In this document: in pieces, positions 18,201-25,458 of the stretch
How positions within the stretch are numbered: position 1 is the first letter of the stretch
How the letters are laid out: each line of letters starts with the position of its first letter
Assembly: GCA_044222225.1 (NCBI GenBank)
Contig: JBGANR010000015.1
Location: forward strand, 73,621-137,620
Origin: JBGANR01 sp044222225
GTDB taxonomy: Bacteria > Actinomycetota > Actinomycetes > Mycobacteriales > Mycobacteriaceae
Direction: 5' to 3'
DNA: 64,000 nucleotides
Program-made: the position numbers and the translations under genes
The notes under the pieces: model-generated
What the model was told of the DNA's origin: nothing
The model's database searches: none
The model's input: the letters and a program-made list of their open reading frames with translations, nothing else

Positions 18201-19112
18201 TCAGCCGTCGCCCTCGGCCCGCGACCGCAGGAACGCCTCCAGCTCGGCGCCGAGCTCCTCGCCGCTCGGCAGCCCCTGCTCCGACGCGAGCAGCGATGAA
18301 TCGCGGGCCCGGGTGAAGGAGTCGTACTGCTCCTCCAGCGCGGTGACGATCTTGCCGACCTCGGGGTTGTCGGCGACCTCGGCGTCGATCTGCGTGCGGA
18401 TGGTGGCGGCGGACTCCTGCAGTGCGGCGGTCGAGATCCGCAGTCCCGCAACCGAGTTGACCGTCTCGACGAGCCGTTCGGCGGCGAGCGGGTAGGGCGA
18501 GTTCGACAGGTAGTGCGGGACGTGCACCGTGAGGCCGCCCGTGCGGTAACCGCGCTCGCCGAGCCGCAGTTCCAGCAGCAGTGACGCGCTGCCGGGAATC
18601 GTCATGTCCTGGTCCCAGGTGGGCAGGCCGGCGATGATCTCGGCGTGGCCGTGCGCGGTGACCGGCGGCCGACGGGTGTGCGGCACCGACATGCCGATGG
18701 CGTTGATGCCGACGACCGTCGACACGCCGAACTGCTCCGCCAGCGCCGTCACGGCGTGCGCGAAGGTCTCCCAGCGCAGGTCCGGCTCGCTGCCGGAGAG
18801 CAGCAGGAAGCCGCGACCGGCGGCGTCGGTGAGCGCGTGCAGCCGCAGCGCCGGCATCGCCGCGCTGACGAAGGCGTTGTCGCGCACCGTCATCGGCGGG
18901 CGGCGGGACCGGTAATCGAAGAGCTCGTCGAGGTCGAACGTCGCGACCAGACGGGCGTCGAGGCTGTCGATGAGGTGGGACGCCGTCAGCCGGACGGCGT
19001 GTCCGGCGTCGGCGAAGCCCTCGAGTGCATGGATGAGCACCGGCCCGTCTCCTCCGGAGCCGGTGACCTCGGGCTCGGGATAGACGAGCTCGTACATGGG
19101 CTTGCGGGACAT
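18201..19112 (-). CDS. PAC2-family protein (Rv2714-like)
   Basis: 303 residues. Member of the PAC2 (proteasome assembly chaperone-like) family, widespread in actinobacteria; the M. tuberculosis homologue Rv2714 has a known fold but no defined biochemical role. Typical segments are LIHALEGFADAGHAVRL near residue 25, DLDELFDYRSRRPPMTV and the central strand LLLSGSEPDLRW. ATG 19112 is preferred, with GGGGGTGG about 6 bases upstream; ATG 19151 would add 13 residues. Transcription is toward the DUF3516 helicase with a 61-base gap, so the two could share a message although the helicase has its own -10. Confidence 0.85.
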   Translation of the reverse strand: MSRKPMYELVYPEPEVTGSGGDGPVLIHALEGFADAGHAVRLTASHLIDSLDARLVATFDLDELFDYRSRRPPMTVRDNAFVSAAMPALRLHALTDAAGRGFLLLSGSEPDLRWETFAHAVTALAEQFGVSTVVGINAIGMSVPHTRRPPVTAHGHAEIIAGLPTWDQDMTIPGSASLLLELRLGERGYRTGGLTVHVPHYLSNSPYPLAAERLVETVNSVAGLRISTAALQESAATIRTQIDAEVADNPEVGKIVTALEEQYDSFTRARDSSLLASEQGLPSGEELGAELEAFLRSRAEGDG

Positions 19113-19284
19113 TCCAGCCACCCCCTCGTATCGTGACGCGCGATCTTCCATTCTTCCAACCGCGGCCTCCCGGCATTGATTCCGCCCGCGTGTTCTCCTG
19201 CGCTGAGAGCGAACGGAGACCGGGCCGGATGATTCGGGCGTGGGACCGCGGTGCCGTGGGGGCGGGCTGGCAGACTGACCGACC

Positions 19285-19953
19285 GTGGGTACTGGCGGCC
19301 GTACGGCGACGGCACTGGCGTGCGCTGGTCTCGCGATCGTGCTCGCCGGCTGCGGGGCCGACGTCGTGGCAGGTCAGGCGCGTCCGGAGTCCGTTGCCGT
19401 GCCGCAGCCGGCGTCGGTCGACCTCGACGCCAGGTCGGTGACCCGTGAGGACTTCCCGCCCGGCTACGGCGTGCAGCTGCCGGGTCCGCCGGCGGCGCAG
19501 GTGATCGGCGACACGGTCGGCCTGCCGTCCGGGGGCGCGCTGACACCCGCGGACTGCGCCGCACCGGCACCGTCGGAGAACACCCGGACGGCCGTCGGCA
19601 CCGCACCGGACGGCGGCGGCACGATCACTGTTCTCCTCGAGGCGACCGAGACACGGCTGGCCGACGAGCAGGCCCGTGTCACGCGATGCGCGCGGGTGCA
19701 GATCACTGCGGCGGGCGTGCCGTCGACGAGGACGACGACGGTGACGCCCGCGCCGCCCTACGACAGCGCCGAATCGCTCGCCTACCGGATGTCCGACGAC
19801 GGCCGGCCGGCCCGTCAGATGCTTGTCCTGGCGGGCCAGAACGACGGCGTCAGGGTGACGGTGATCGGGATGGCCTTCGCCGGGCGCGGGCCGGACGCCG
19901 CGGGCGTCGACGCCGTGTACCGCAGCGCACTGACCCGATCTCGCGCGCGATAG
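19285..19953 (+). CDS. putative lipoprotein
   Basis: 222 residues. The N-terminus has a short signal sequence ending in a lipobox, LAGC with Cys23, so the mature protein is probably lipid-anchored on the outer face of the membrane. The rest is a soluble domain with two cysteines that could pair (CAAPAPSEN and VTRCARVQIT), a pattern common in mycobacterial secreted sensor-like domains, but no family is recognised with confidence. GTG 19285 has the -10-like CAGACT (19271-19276) 8 bases upstream. It is divergent from the PAC2 gene. Confidence 0.7.
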   Translation: MGTGGRTATALACAGLAIVLAGCGADVVAGQARPESVAVPQPASVDLDARSVTREDFPPGYGVQLPGPPAAQVIGDTVGLPSGGALTPADCAAPAPSENTRTAVGTAPDGGGTITVLLEATETRLADEQARVTRCARVQITAAGVPSTRTTTVTPAPPYDSAESLAYRMSDDGRPARQMLVLAGQNDGVRVTVIGMAFAGRGPDAAGVDAVYRSALTRSRAR

Positions 19954-19963
19954 CCCGACGACG

Positions 19964-19985
19964 GCCCGGCTGTGCAGGGCCGGGC
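19964..19985 (+). terminator. hairpin after the lipoprotein gene
   Basis: GCCCGGC and GCCGGGC form a 7-bp stem with an 8-base loop, 10 bases past the lipoprotein stop. There is no U-tract. Confidence 0.45.
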
Positions 19986-20081
19986 GGTGTTCGGCGTGAT
20001 CGGTGTGCGTCTGCACAGGGTGAGTCGGTGAGCCGTCCGGCGGCCGGGTCGACGTCAGCACCGCCCGCGACGCTGGGCGCC

Positions 20082-21167
20082 ATGACCACGCCATCTCCCG
20101 CCTTCCGGATCGGCCGCCTCGACGGACCCGGCGCGCTCCTCGCCGCGATTCCCGGGCTGCTCGGCTTCGTACCCAGCGACTCGTTCGTCGTGCTGGGGCT
20201 GCACCCCGACGACCACGGCCTCGGGCCGATCATGCGCGCTGACCTTTACGACGAACCGGCCGATCTCTCCGACGAGTCGGCGACGCGGCGGCGCGCGGCC
20301 TCCGGGGCGCCGCCGGGCCCGGCGGAGCAGGCCGCGCTCTTCGCCATGTCCGCCGCGCTCGCGCGGGTCGGCTGCGAGGAGGCCGTGCTCGTCGTCGTCG
20401 GTGGACCGCTCGGGGACGTCGGCCGGCTACGCGATCGGGTGGCCGCGGGGCTGGACGTCGACGTCGTCGCGACCGTCTGGGCGGCGACGCTCGTCGAAGG
20501 CGCTCGTTGGGCCTGGCCCGAGCGAGGTCTGGCGGGTCGGTTGCCGGATCCGGCGCTCTCGCCGACGGCGCTCGCCCGGGCCGTCGGCGGTCGTCCGGTG
20601 GCCGCGAGCAGGAAGGCGCTGCGCGATCGGCTCGCGCCGGCCGGCTGCCCGGCCGAGCGCTCCGGCGGCCGGTGCGGCTGCCCGGACGCCGACATGGACC
20701 CGCTTCACGCGCCGCAGACGCCGCGGGCGCGTCTGGAGGCCGTCGCCGACGCGTTCGCCGAGCACGTCGCCGGCCGCGACCCGACGTGCCGCGTCGTCGC
20801 GACGGTCGGCACGGCGCTCCTGGACCGCGTCGTTCGGGACGTCCTCATCGCGACATCGCTGGACGCCGAGGGCAGGGCCGCCGGGTTCTGGGAGTCGATC
20901 GCCCGTCGAGCCGCGGGGGAGTCGCGTGCGGCGGCCGCGACGCTGCTCGCCTACTGCGAGTACGTCCGCGGCGGCGGCGCGGCGGCGATGACCGCGCTGG
21001 AGGTGGCGATGGAGGTCGAGCCGGACTACAGCCTGGCCCGGATCGTCGCGGAAGCGGTGGTCCGCGGGCTGCCGCCCGAGGACGTCAAGGCCGTGGCGAA
21101 CGGGATGGTCGGCTACGCGTTGCGTCAGGGGGTCGACGATGTGCTCGGCCGGATGCTCAGCTCATGA
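20082..21167 (+). CDS. DUF4192 domain protein
   Basis: 361 residues. Opens with RIGRLDGPGALLAAIPGLLGFVPSDSFVVLGL (region, about residues 8-38), the DUF4192 hallmark in actinobacteria. It is a cytoplasmic protein with no signal or membrane segment; the C-terminal part (LLAYCEYVRGGGAAAMTALE, DYSLARI) looks like TPR-type helices. Function unknown. A Cys-rich patch CPAERSGGRCGCPD near residue 190 could bind metal or be a disordered loop. ATG 20082 has no convincing Shine-Dalgarno. It converges with galE, 20 bases apart. Confidence 0.85.
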   Translation: MTTPSPAFRIGRLDGPGALLAAIPGLLGFVPSDSFVVLGLHPDDHGLGPIMRADLYDEPADLSDESATRRRAASGAPPGPAEQAALFAMSAALARVGCEEAVLVVVGGPLGDVGRLRDRVAAGLDVDVVATVWAATLVEGARWAWPERGLAGRLPDPALSPTALARAVGGRPVAASRKALRDRLAPAGCPAERSGGRCGCPDADMDPLHAPQTPRARLEAVADAFAEHVAGRDPTCRVVATVGTALLDRVVRDVLIATSLDAEGRAAGFWESIARRAAGESRAAAATLLAYCEYVRGGGAAAMTALEVAMEVEPDYSLARIVAEAVVRGLPPEDVKAVANGMVGYALRQGVDDVLGRMLSS

Positions 21168-21187
21168 ACACCGCGCCGCGGAACTGC

Positions 21188-22171
21188 TCAGCGCCGCGCG
21201 GCCCGGTCTCGATCGCCGAGTGCCCGGGTGTAGTTCCAGGCGTCGGAGACGATGCGGGTCAGGTCGGTACGCGTCGGGGTCCAGCCCAGGTCGGCGATCG
21301 CCCAGTCGCTCGACGCGACGAGCACCGCCGGGTCGCCGGCGCGCCGGTCGGCGAGGCGCTCGGGGATGTCGAGACCGGTGACCTCGCGGCAGACGTCGAT
21401 GACCTGGCGGACCGAGTAGCCCCGTCCGCTGCCGAGGTTGTAGACGGCGTGCCGGCCGGGCGTCGCATGCGTCAGCGCGAGTCCGTGGGCGGCGGCGAGG
21501 TCGGCGACGTGGATGTAGTCGCGGACCGCGGTCCCGTCCTCGGTCGGATAGTCGCTGCCGAACACGGCGATGTCCGCGCGCCGGCCGAGCGCCGTCTGCA
21601 GGACGAGGGGGATGAGGTGGGTCTCGATCTCGCGGTTCTCGCCGAAGCCGCCGTACGCGCCGGCGACGTTGAAGTACCGCAGGCTGACGGCGGCAAGACC
21701 GTAGGCGTGGCAGTAGGAGGCGATCGCCATGTCGATGGCGAGCTTCGACGCGCCGTACGGGTTCGTCGGACGCGTCGGTGCCGTCTCCACGATGGGGACG
21801 GCCTCCGGTTCACCGTAGGTCGCGGCCGTCGAGGAGAAGACGAGCCGCGGCGTCCCGGTGGCGCGCATCGCGTCGAGCAGTGCGAGCGACTGGCCGACGT
21901 TGCCGTGCCAGTAGGCCGCCGGATCGGCGACGGACTCGCCGACGAGGGACCGCGCCGCGAAGTGCAGCACCCCGTCGTAGGGCTGCGCGGCGAGGACCTC
22001 GCCGGCGACGTCGGCGATCCGGCCCTCGACGAAGGTCGTGCCGGTGGGCACGGCGTCCCGGTTGCCGGTCGAGAGGTCGTCGACGACGGTGACCTCATGC
22101 CCGTTCTCCAGCAGGATCCGGGCGTTGACGCTGCCGACGTAACCGGCGCCGCCGGTGACGAGCAGTCGCAT
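21188..22171 (-). CDS. galE: UDP-glucose 4-epimerase
   Basis: 327 residues. Extended SDR that interconverts UDP-glucose and UDP-galactose, supplying galactan of the arabinogalactan wall. The NAD site is GGAGYVGS at residues 7-14, the catalytic dyad is in NPYGASK, and STAATYGEP carries the active-site Ser/Thr. Its ATG shares one base with the stop of ideR (TGATG), so the two are co-translated. The ideR(dtxR)-galE arrangement beside sigB is known from corynebacteria and relatives. No separate promoter is seen. Confidence 0.95.
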   Translation of the reverse strand: MRLLVTGGAGYVGSVNARILLENGHEVTVVDDLSTGNRDAVPTGTTFVEGRIADVAGEVLAAQPYDGVLHFAARSLVGESVADPAAYWHGNVGQSLALLDAMRATGTPRLVFSSTAATYGEPEAVPIVETAPTRPTNPYGASKLAIDMAIASYCHAYGLAAVSLRYFNVAGAYGGFGENREIETHLIPLVLQTALGRRADIAVFGSDYPTEDGTAVRDYIHVADLAAAHGLALTHATPGRHAVYNLGSGRGYSVRQVIDVCREVTGLDIPERLADRRAGDPAVLVASSDWAIADLGWTPTRTDLTRIVSDAWNYTRALGDRDRAARR

Positions 22172-22854
22172 CAGACGAGCTCGACCTGGATCGAATGCGC
22201 CATCTCGCGACTGAGTTCGAGGCCCTCGTGGCCCGGGCTGGAGAAGGCGATGGAACCGGGCCGGATGGTCACCGTGACGCGCGCGTCCGGGACGACGCCC
22301 GCCGCCCGCAGCCGGGTGATGAGGTCGACGTCCACCTGCGCGTGCTCGGAGAGGCGGCGGATGATGACCGGCAGGTCGTCGCCCTGGTCGAGATCGGCGA
22401 GCCGTATCGCAGGCTTGGCCGGGGGCAGATCCGGCGCACCGAGCTCGGAGAGGCCCGGGATCGGGTTGCCGTACGGCGACGTCGTCGGGTTGCCGAGGAC
22501 GGCGAGGATCCGCCGCTCGACGTTCTCGCTCATGACGTGCTCCCAGCGGCACGCCTCGGCGTGGACCTCCTCCCACGGCATCCCGATGACGTCGACGAGC
22601 AGGCGCTCCGCGAGCCGGTGCTTGCGCATGACGGCGATCGCGAGGGACCGGCCCCTCGTGGTCAGCTCGAGGTGCCGATCGCCGGCGACGCGGACCAGGC
22701 CGTCGCGCTCCATGCGAGCGACCGTCTGCGACACCGTCGGACCGCTCTGCTCGAGGCGTTCGGCGATCCTCGCCCGAAGTGGGACGATGCCCTCCTCTTC
22801 GAGGTCGTAGATCGTCCGGAGATACATCTCCGTGGTGTCGACGAGATCGTTCAC
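22171..22854 (-). CDS. ideR: iron-dependent repressor IdeR/DtxR
   Basis: 227 residues. Fe(II)-activated repressor of siderophore and iron-uptake genes and activator of iron storage. Order: N-terminal helix-turn-helix (LEEEGIVPLRARIAERLEQSG region, to residue 37), dimerisation domain with the metal ligands of the two sites (Met10, His79, Glu83, and Cys/Glu/His in EACRWEHVMSE), a Pro-rich linker, and an SH3-like C-terminal domain. GTG 22854 with AAAGGG about 9 bases upstream gives the start MNDLVDTTEMYLRT, as in all DtxR proteins. A partial IdeR box overlaps the probable promoter. Confidence 0.97.
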   Translation of the reverse strand: MNDLVDTTEMYLRTIYDLEEEGIVPLRARIAERLEQSGPTVSQTVARMERDGLVRVAGDRHLELTTRGRSLAIAVMRKHRLAERLLVDVIGMPWEEVHAEACRWEHVMSENVERRILAVLGNPTTSPYGNPIPGLSELGAPDLPPAKPAIRLADLDQGDDLPVIIRRLSEHAQVDVDLITRLRAAGVVPDARVTVTIRPGSIAFSSPGHEGLELSREMAHSIQVELV

Positions 22855-22873
22855 GTGGAAGGTCCCTTTCTGT

Positions 22874-22892
22874 CGCGGTCAGCCTACCCTGC
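22874..22892 (-). promoter_or_regulatory. IdeR-box-like site over the ideR -10
   Basis: On the minus strand this 19-mer matches the IdeR/DtxR consensus at about 12 of 19 positions, with the core GGNTAGGCTNACC intact. The core includes a TAGGCT -10, so it may be no more than the promoter. Confidence 0.3.
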
Positions 22893-22936
22893 CAGGCACA
22901 ACGATCCGGGGCCGTCCGGATAGTCCCGACCGCGGG

Positions 22937-24127
22937 TCAGACCGTCGAGGCGATGATCGTCTCGACGGCGAGCGTGGTGGCGGCGTCGAGCGCGTCGTCG
23001 AGCGGCGTCGGCCACGACGAGAGCTTGACGACGACGGCTCGCCGGGCGAAGTCGATGTAGACGAGCTGGCCGTGGATTCCGATGCAGCGCAGGACGCGCT
23101 TCTCGGCCGGCGGCACCCAGAACTGGTTGCGATACATGAAGCCGGGCCGGTAGGTGCCGAGCGGGGAGTCGGCGAAGGCCTGCCGGGAGTCGGGCGCGCC
23201 CGTGAGCGAGTCCTCGATCCACGACGCCGGCACGAGCGGCGCCCCGTCGGCGGTGCCGGCGCCCCCGTCGGGGGTTCCGGCGCGGCGGAGCGCCTCGCCG
23301 AAGCGTGCGAGGTCGCGAAGCGTCGCGGCGAACCCGCCGTCGTGGAGCACCGATCCGGCCTTGTCGACACCGGCGTCCATGTCATGGCGGGCGATCCGCG
23401 ACCACACGGTGCGCGAGAGCAGCTCCGGCATCCGCAGGCCCGCGGCGCGCTCGCACACCCAGCCGAGGGCGTCGGTCTCACAGGAGCGGTAGTCGAACCA
23501 GCCGCCGTGATCCCGGGTCGCCCGCAGATGGGGCAGGTAGCCGTAGAGCGTGCTCGGCACCCAGTCGTCGATGCGCGGCGTCCACCCCATCGCCTGGTCG
23601 AGCTGTCGCACCTCGGCGTGCGGGTCGAGGTACTCCTCGGAGAACCGGATGCCCGAGCGCATGTCGAGCAGGTGGCGGACCGTCGCCCCGGCGTAGCCGG
23701 ACGTCGCGAACTCGGGGACGTAGGCGGTGACGAGGGCCTCGGTGTCGAGCAGACCGGCCGCGACGAGGTTCGCGGCGACGGAACTGACGATCGACTTGCT
23801 GACCGAATACAGCATGTGCGTCCGGTCGGCCTCGAGGTCGCCGGGATAGCTCTCGTAGCGGACGACGCCGTCGGCGAGCACGAGGAAGCCGTCGGTGTAA
23901 GACGCGTCGAGCACGGCCGCCGCCGTCGTCGGCGTGCCGTCACGCAGGGTGAGCGGCACGGCGTCGAGGTCGAGCCGAGGGCCCTCGGGGAGAGCGAGCG
24001 GCGCGTCGCCGGCGGCGACGCGGGCCGTCGGGACGACCTCCCGCATCCGGCCGATCGTGTACCGGTTGTACGGGCCGGTCTGCCAGGTCTCGAGAGAGAC
24101 GGGCGTCGAGGCCTCGGTGGGGGTCAT
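22937..24127 (-). CDS. beta-lactamase-fold serine hydrolase (NylB/EstB-like)
   Basis: 396 residues. Class C beta-lactamase-related serine hydrolase. The nucleophile motif SxxK is S108-V-S-K111 in MLYSVSKSIVSS. The tyrosine motif is in WFDYRSCETDALGW (YxS), and a GIHGQ segment stands for the third motif. These resemble 6-aminohexanoate-dimer hydrolases and family VIII esterases more than penicillin-binding proteins. No signal peptide is present, so it is probably cytoplasmic. A Gly/Ala-rich low-complexity stretch (about 285-300) looks like a surface loop. It is divergent from acuC. The substrate is unknown. Confidence 0.88.
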   Translation of the reverse strand: MTPTEASTPVSLETWQTGPYNRYTIGRMREVVPTARVAAGDAPLALPEGPRLDLDAVPLTLRDGTPTTAAAVLDASYTDGFLVLADGVVRYESYPGDLEADRTHMLYSVSKSIVSSVAANLVAAGLLDTEALVTAYVPEFATSGYAGATVRHLLDMRSGIRFSEEYLDPHAEVRQLDQAMGWTPRIDDWVPSTLYGYLPHLRATRDHGGWFDYRSCETDALGWVCERAAGLRMPELLSRTVWSRIARHDMDAGVDKAGSVLHDGGFAATLRDLARFGEALRRAGTPDGGAGTADGAPLVPASWIEDSLTGAPDSRQAFADSPLGTYRPGFMYRNQFWVPPAEKRVLRCIGIHGQLVYIDFARRAVVVKLSSWPTPLDDALDAATTLAVETIIASTV

Positions 24128-24215
24128 CGATCGCTCTTTCGTTCGTCGGTCGGTGGTCGGGTCGGTTCAACGATGCGGTTCCGGGAGCCGGACGTCAAAG
24201 TACCGCGCGGGCGGC

Positions 24216-24221
24216 TAGCGT
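24216..24221 (+). promoter_or_regulatory. -10 element for leaderless acuC
   Basis: TAGCGT lies 7 bases before ATG 24229, with no Shine-Dalgarno between. Confidence 0.5.
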
Positions 24222-24228
24222 TCGACGG

Positions 24229-25458
24229 ATGGTCACCGAGGCGGATGGGGCACTCGTCGTCTGGAGCGACGACTACCTCGACTACAACCAACTGACATCG
24301 CACCCGATGAACCCGCTGCGACTGACGTTGACGATGCAGCTCGCGGGGGAGCTCGGCGTCCTGCCGGAGGGGTCGATCGTTCCCCCGGAGGACCTCGCCG
24401 ACGCCGCGTTGCACGTCGCGCACTCGCCGCGTTACATCGCGGCGGTCGCGTCGGCCTACGGCGAGGCGGACCCGTTGACGCGCGCCGTCAACGAACGGGT
24501 CTACGGACTCGGCACGGACGACAATCCGCTGTTCCCACGGATGCACGAGATCGCGAAGGTGATGGTCGGCGGCACCCTGACGGCGGCCCGCGCGATCGCC
24601 GAGGGCCGCACCCGGCGTGCCGTCAACATCTCCGGCGGCATGCACCACGCGATGAAGGGCCACGCCGCCGGCTTCTGCATCTACAACGACTGCGTCGTCG
24701 CCATCGACCATCTGCTGGCGCGCGGCTTCGACCGCATCGCCTACATCGACGTCGACGCCCACCACGGGGACGGCGTGCAGCGCGCCTTCGCACATGATCC
24801 GCGCGTCATGACCGTCTCGATCCATCAGCACCCGCGCACGCTCTGGCCGAACACCGGCTACCCGTCCGAGGTGGGCGACGAGGCCGCCGCGGGGACGTCG
24901 GTCAACATCCCGCTGCCGCCGCGGGCCGGCGACGAGCACTGGCTGCGGGCCTTCCACGCGGTCGTCCCGGGTGTCATCGGCTCCTTCAAGCCGCAGATCA
25001 TCATCAGTCAGTGCGGCGCCGACAGCCACTTCCAGGATCCGATGGCCGACCTGGCGGTCTCCGTCGACGGCCAGCGCGCCGCGATGATCGCGATGCGCCA
25101 GCTCGCGGACCGGTACAGCGACGGCCGCTGGCTCGCCGTCGGCGGCGGCGGCTACGGCCTGGTCCGGATCGTGCCGCGCTCGTGGACGCATCTGCTGGCC
25201 GTCGCGTCGGGCGTCGACCTGGCCCCGGACACCCCGACGCCGCCGGGCTGGCGGGAGACCGCCCAGGGGCTGCTCCACGAGGAGGATCCGGTGCCCCTGA
25301 CGATGTCCGACGGCGGCGACGCGCGTTTCGTCCCATGGGACGGCGGCGGCAGCGAGGACGCCGACGCGCTGCTGGTCGCGACCGACGCCGGTATCGTTTC
25401 GGCACGACGCGCGCTGTATCCGCTGCACGGACTCGACCCGGAGGATCCCCGTGACTGA
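24229..25458 (+). CDS. acuC: acetoin utilization protein AcuC (class I/II-type lysine deacetylase)
   Basis: 409 residues. Zn-dependent deacetylase of the histone-deacetylase superfamily; bacterial AcuC removes acetyl groups from lysines, classically reactivating acetyl-CoA synthetase. Active-site elements are GGMHHAMKGHAAGFCIYND (tandem His) and IDVDAHHGDGVQ (metal Asp and His), followed by ISQCGADSHFQDP and GGGGYG. The start is set by the -10 seven bases upstream. The 3' end overlaps the next gene by 8 bp, so it is co-translated with the acetyltransferase, an opposing enzyme. This pairing strongly supports a protein-acetylation role over acetoin catabolism. Confidence 0.93.
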   Translation: MVTEADGALVVWSDDYLDYNQLTSHPMNPLRLTLTMQLAGELGVLPEGSIVPPEDLADAALHVAHSPRYIAAVASAYGEADPLTRAVNERVYGLGTDDNPLFPRMHEIAKVMVGGTLTAARAIAEGRTRRAVNISGGMHHAMKGHAAGFCIYNDCVVAIDHLLARGFDRIAYIDVDAHHGDGVQRAFAHDPRVMTVSIHQHPRTLWPNTGYPSEVGDEAAAGTSVNIPLPPRAGDEHWLRAFHAVVPGVIGSFKPQIIISQCGADSHFQDPMADLAVSVDGQRAAMIAMRQLADRYSDGRWLAVGGGGYGLVRIVPRSWTHLLAVASGVDLAPDTPTPPGWRETAQGLLHEEDPVPLTMSDGGDARFVPWDGGGSEDADALLVATDAGIVSARRALYPLHGLDPEDPRD

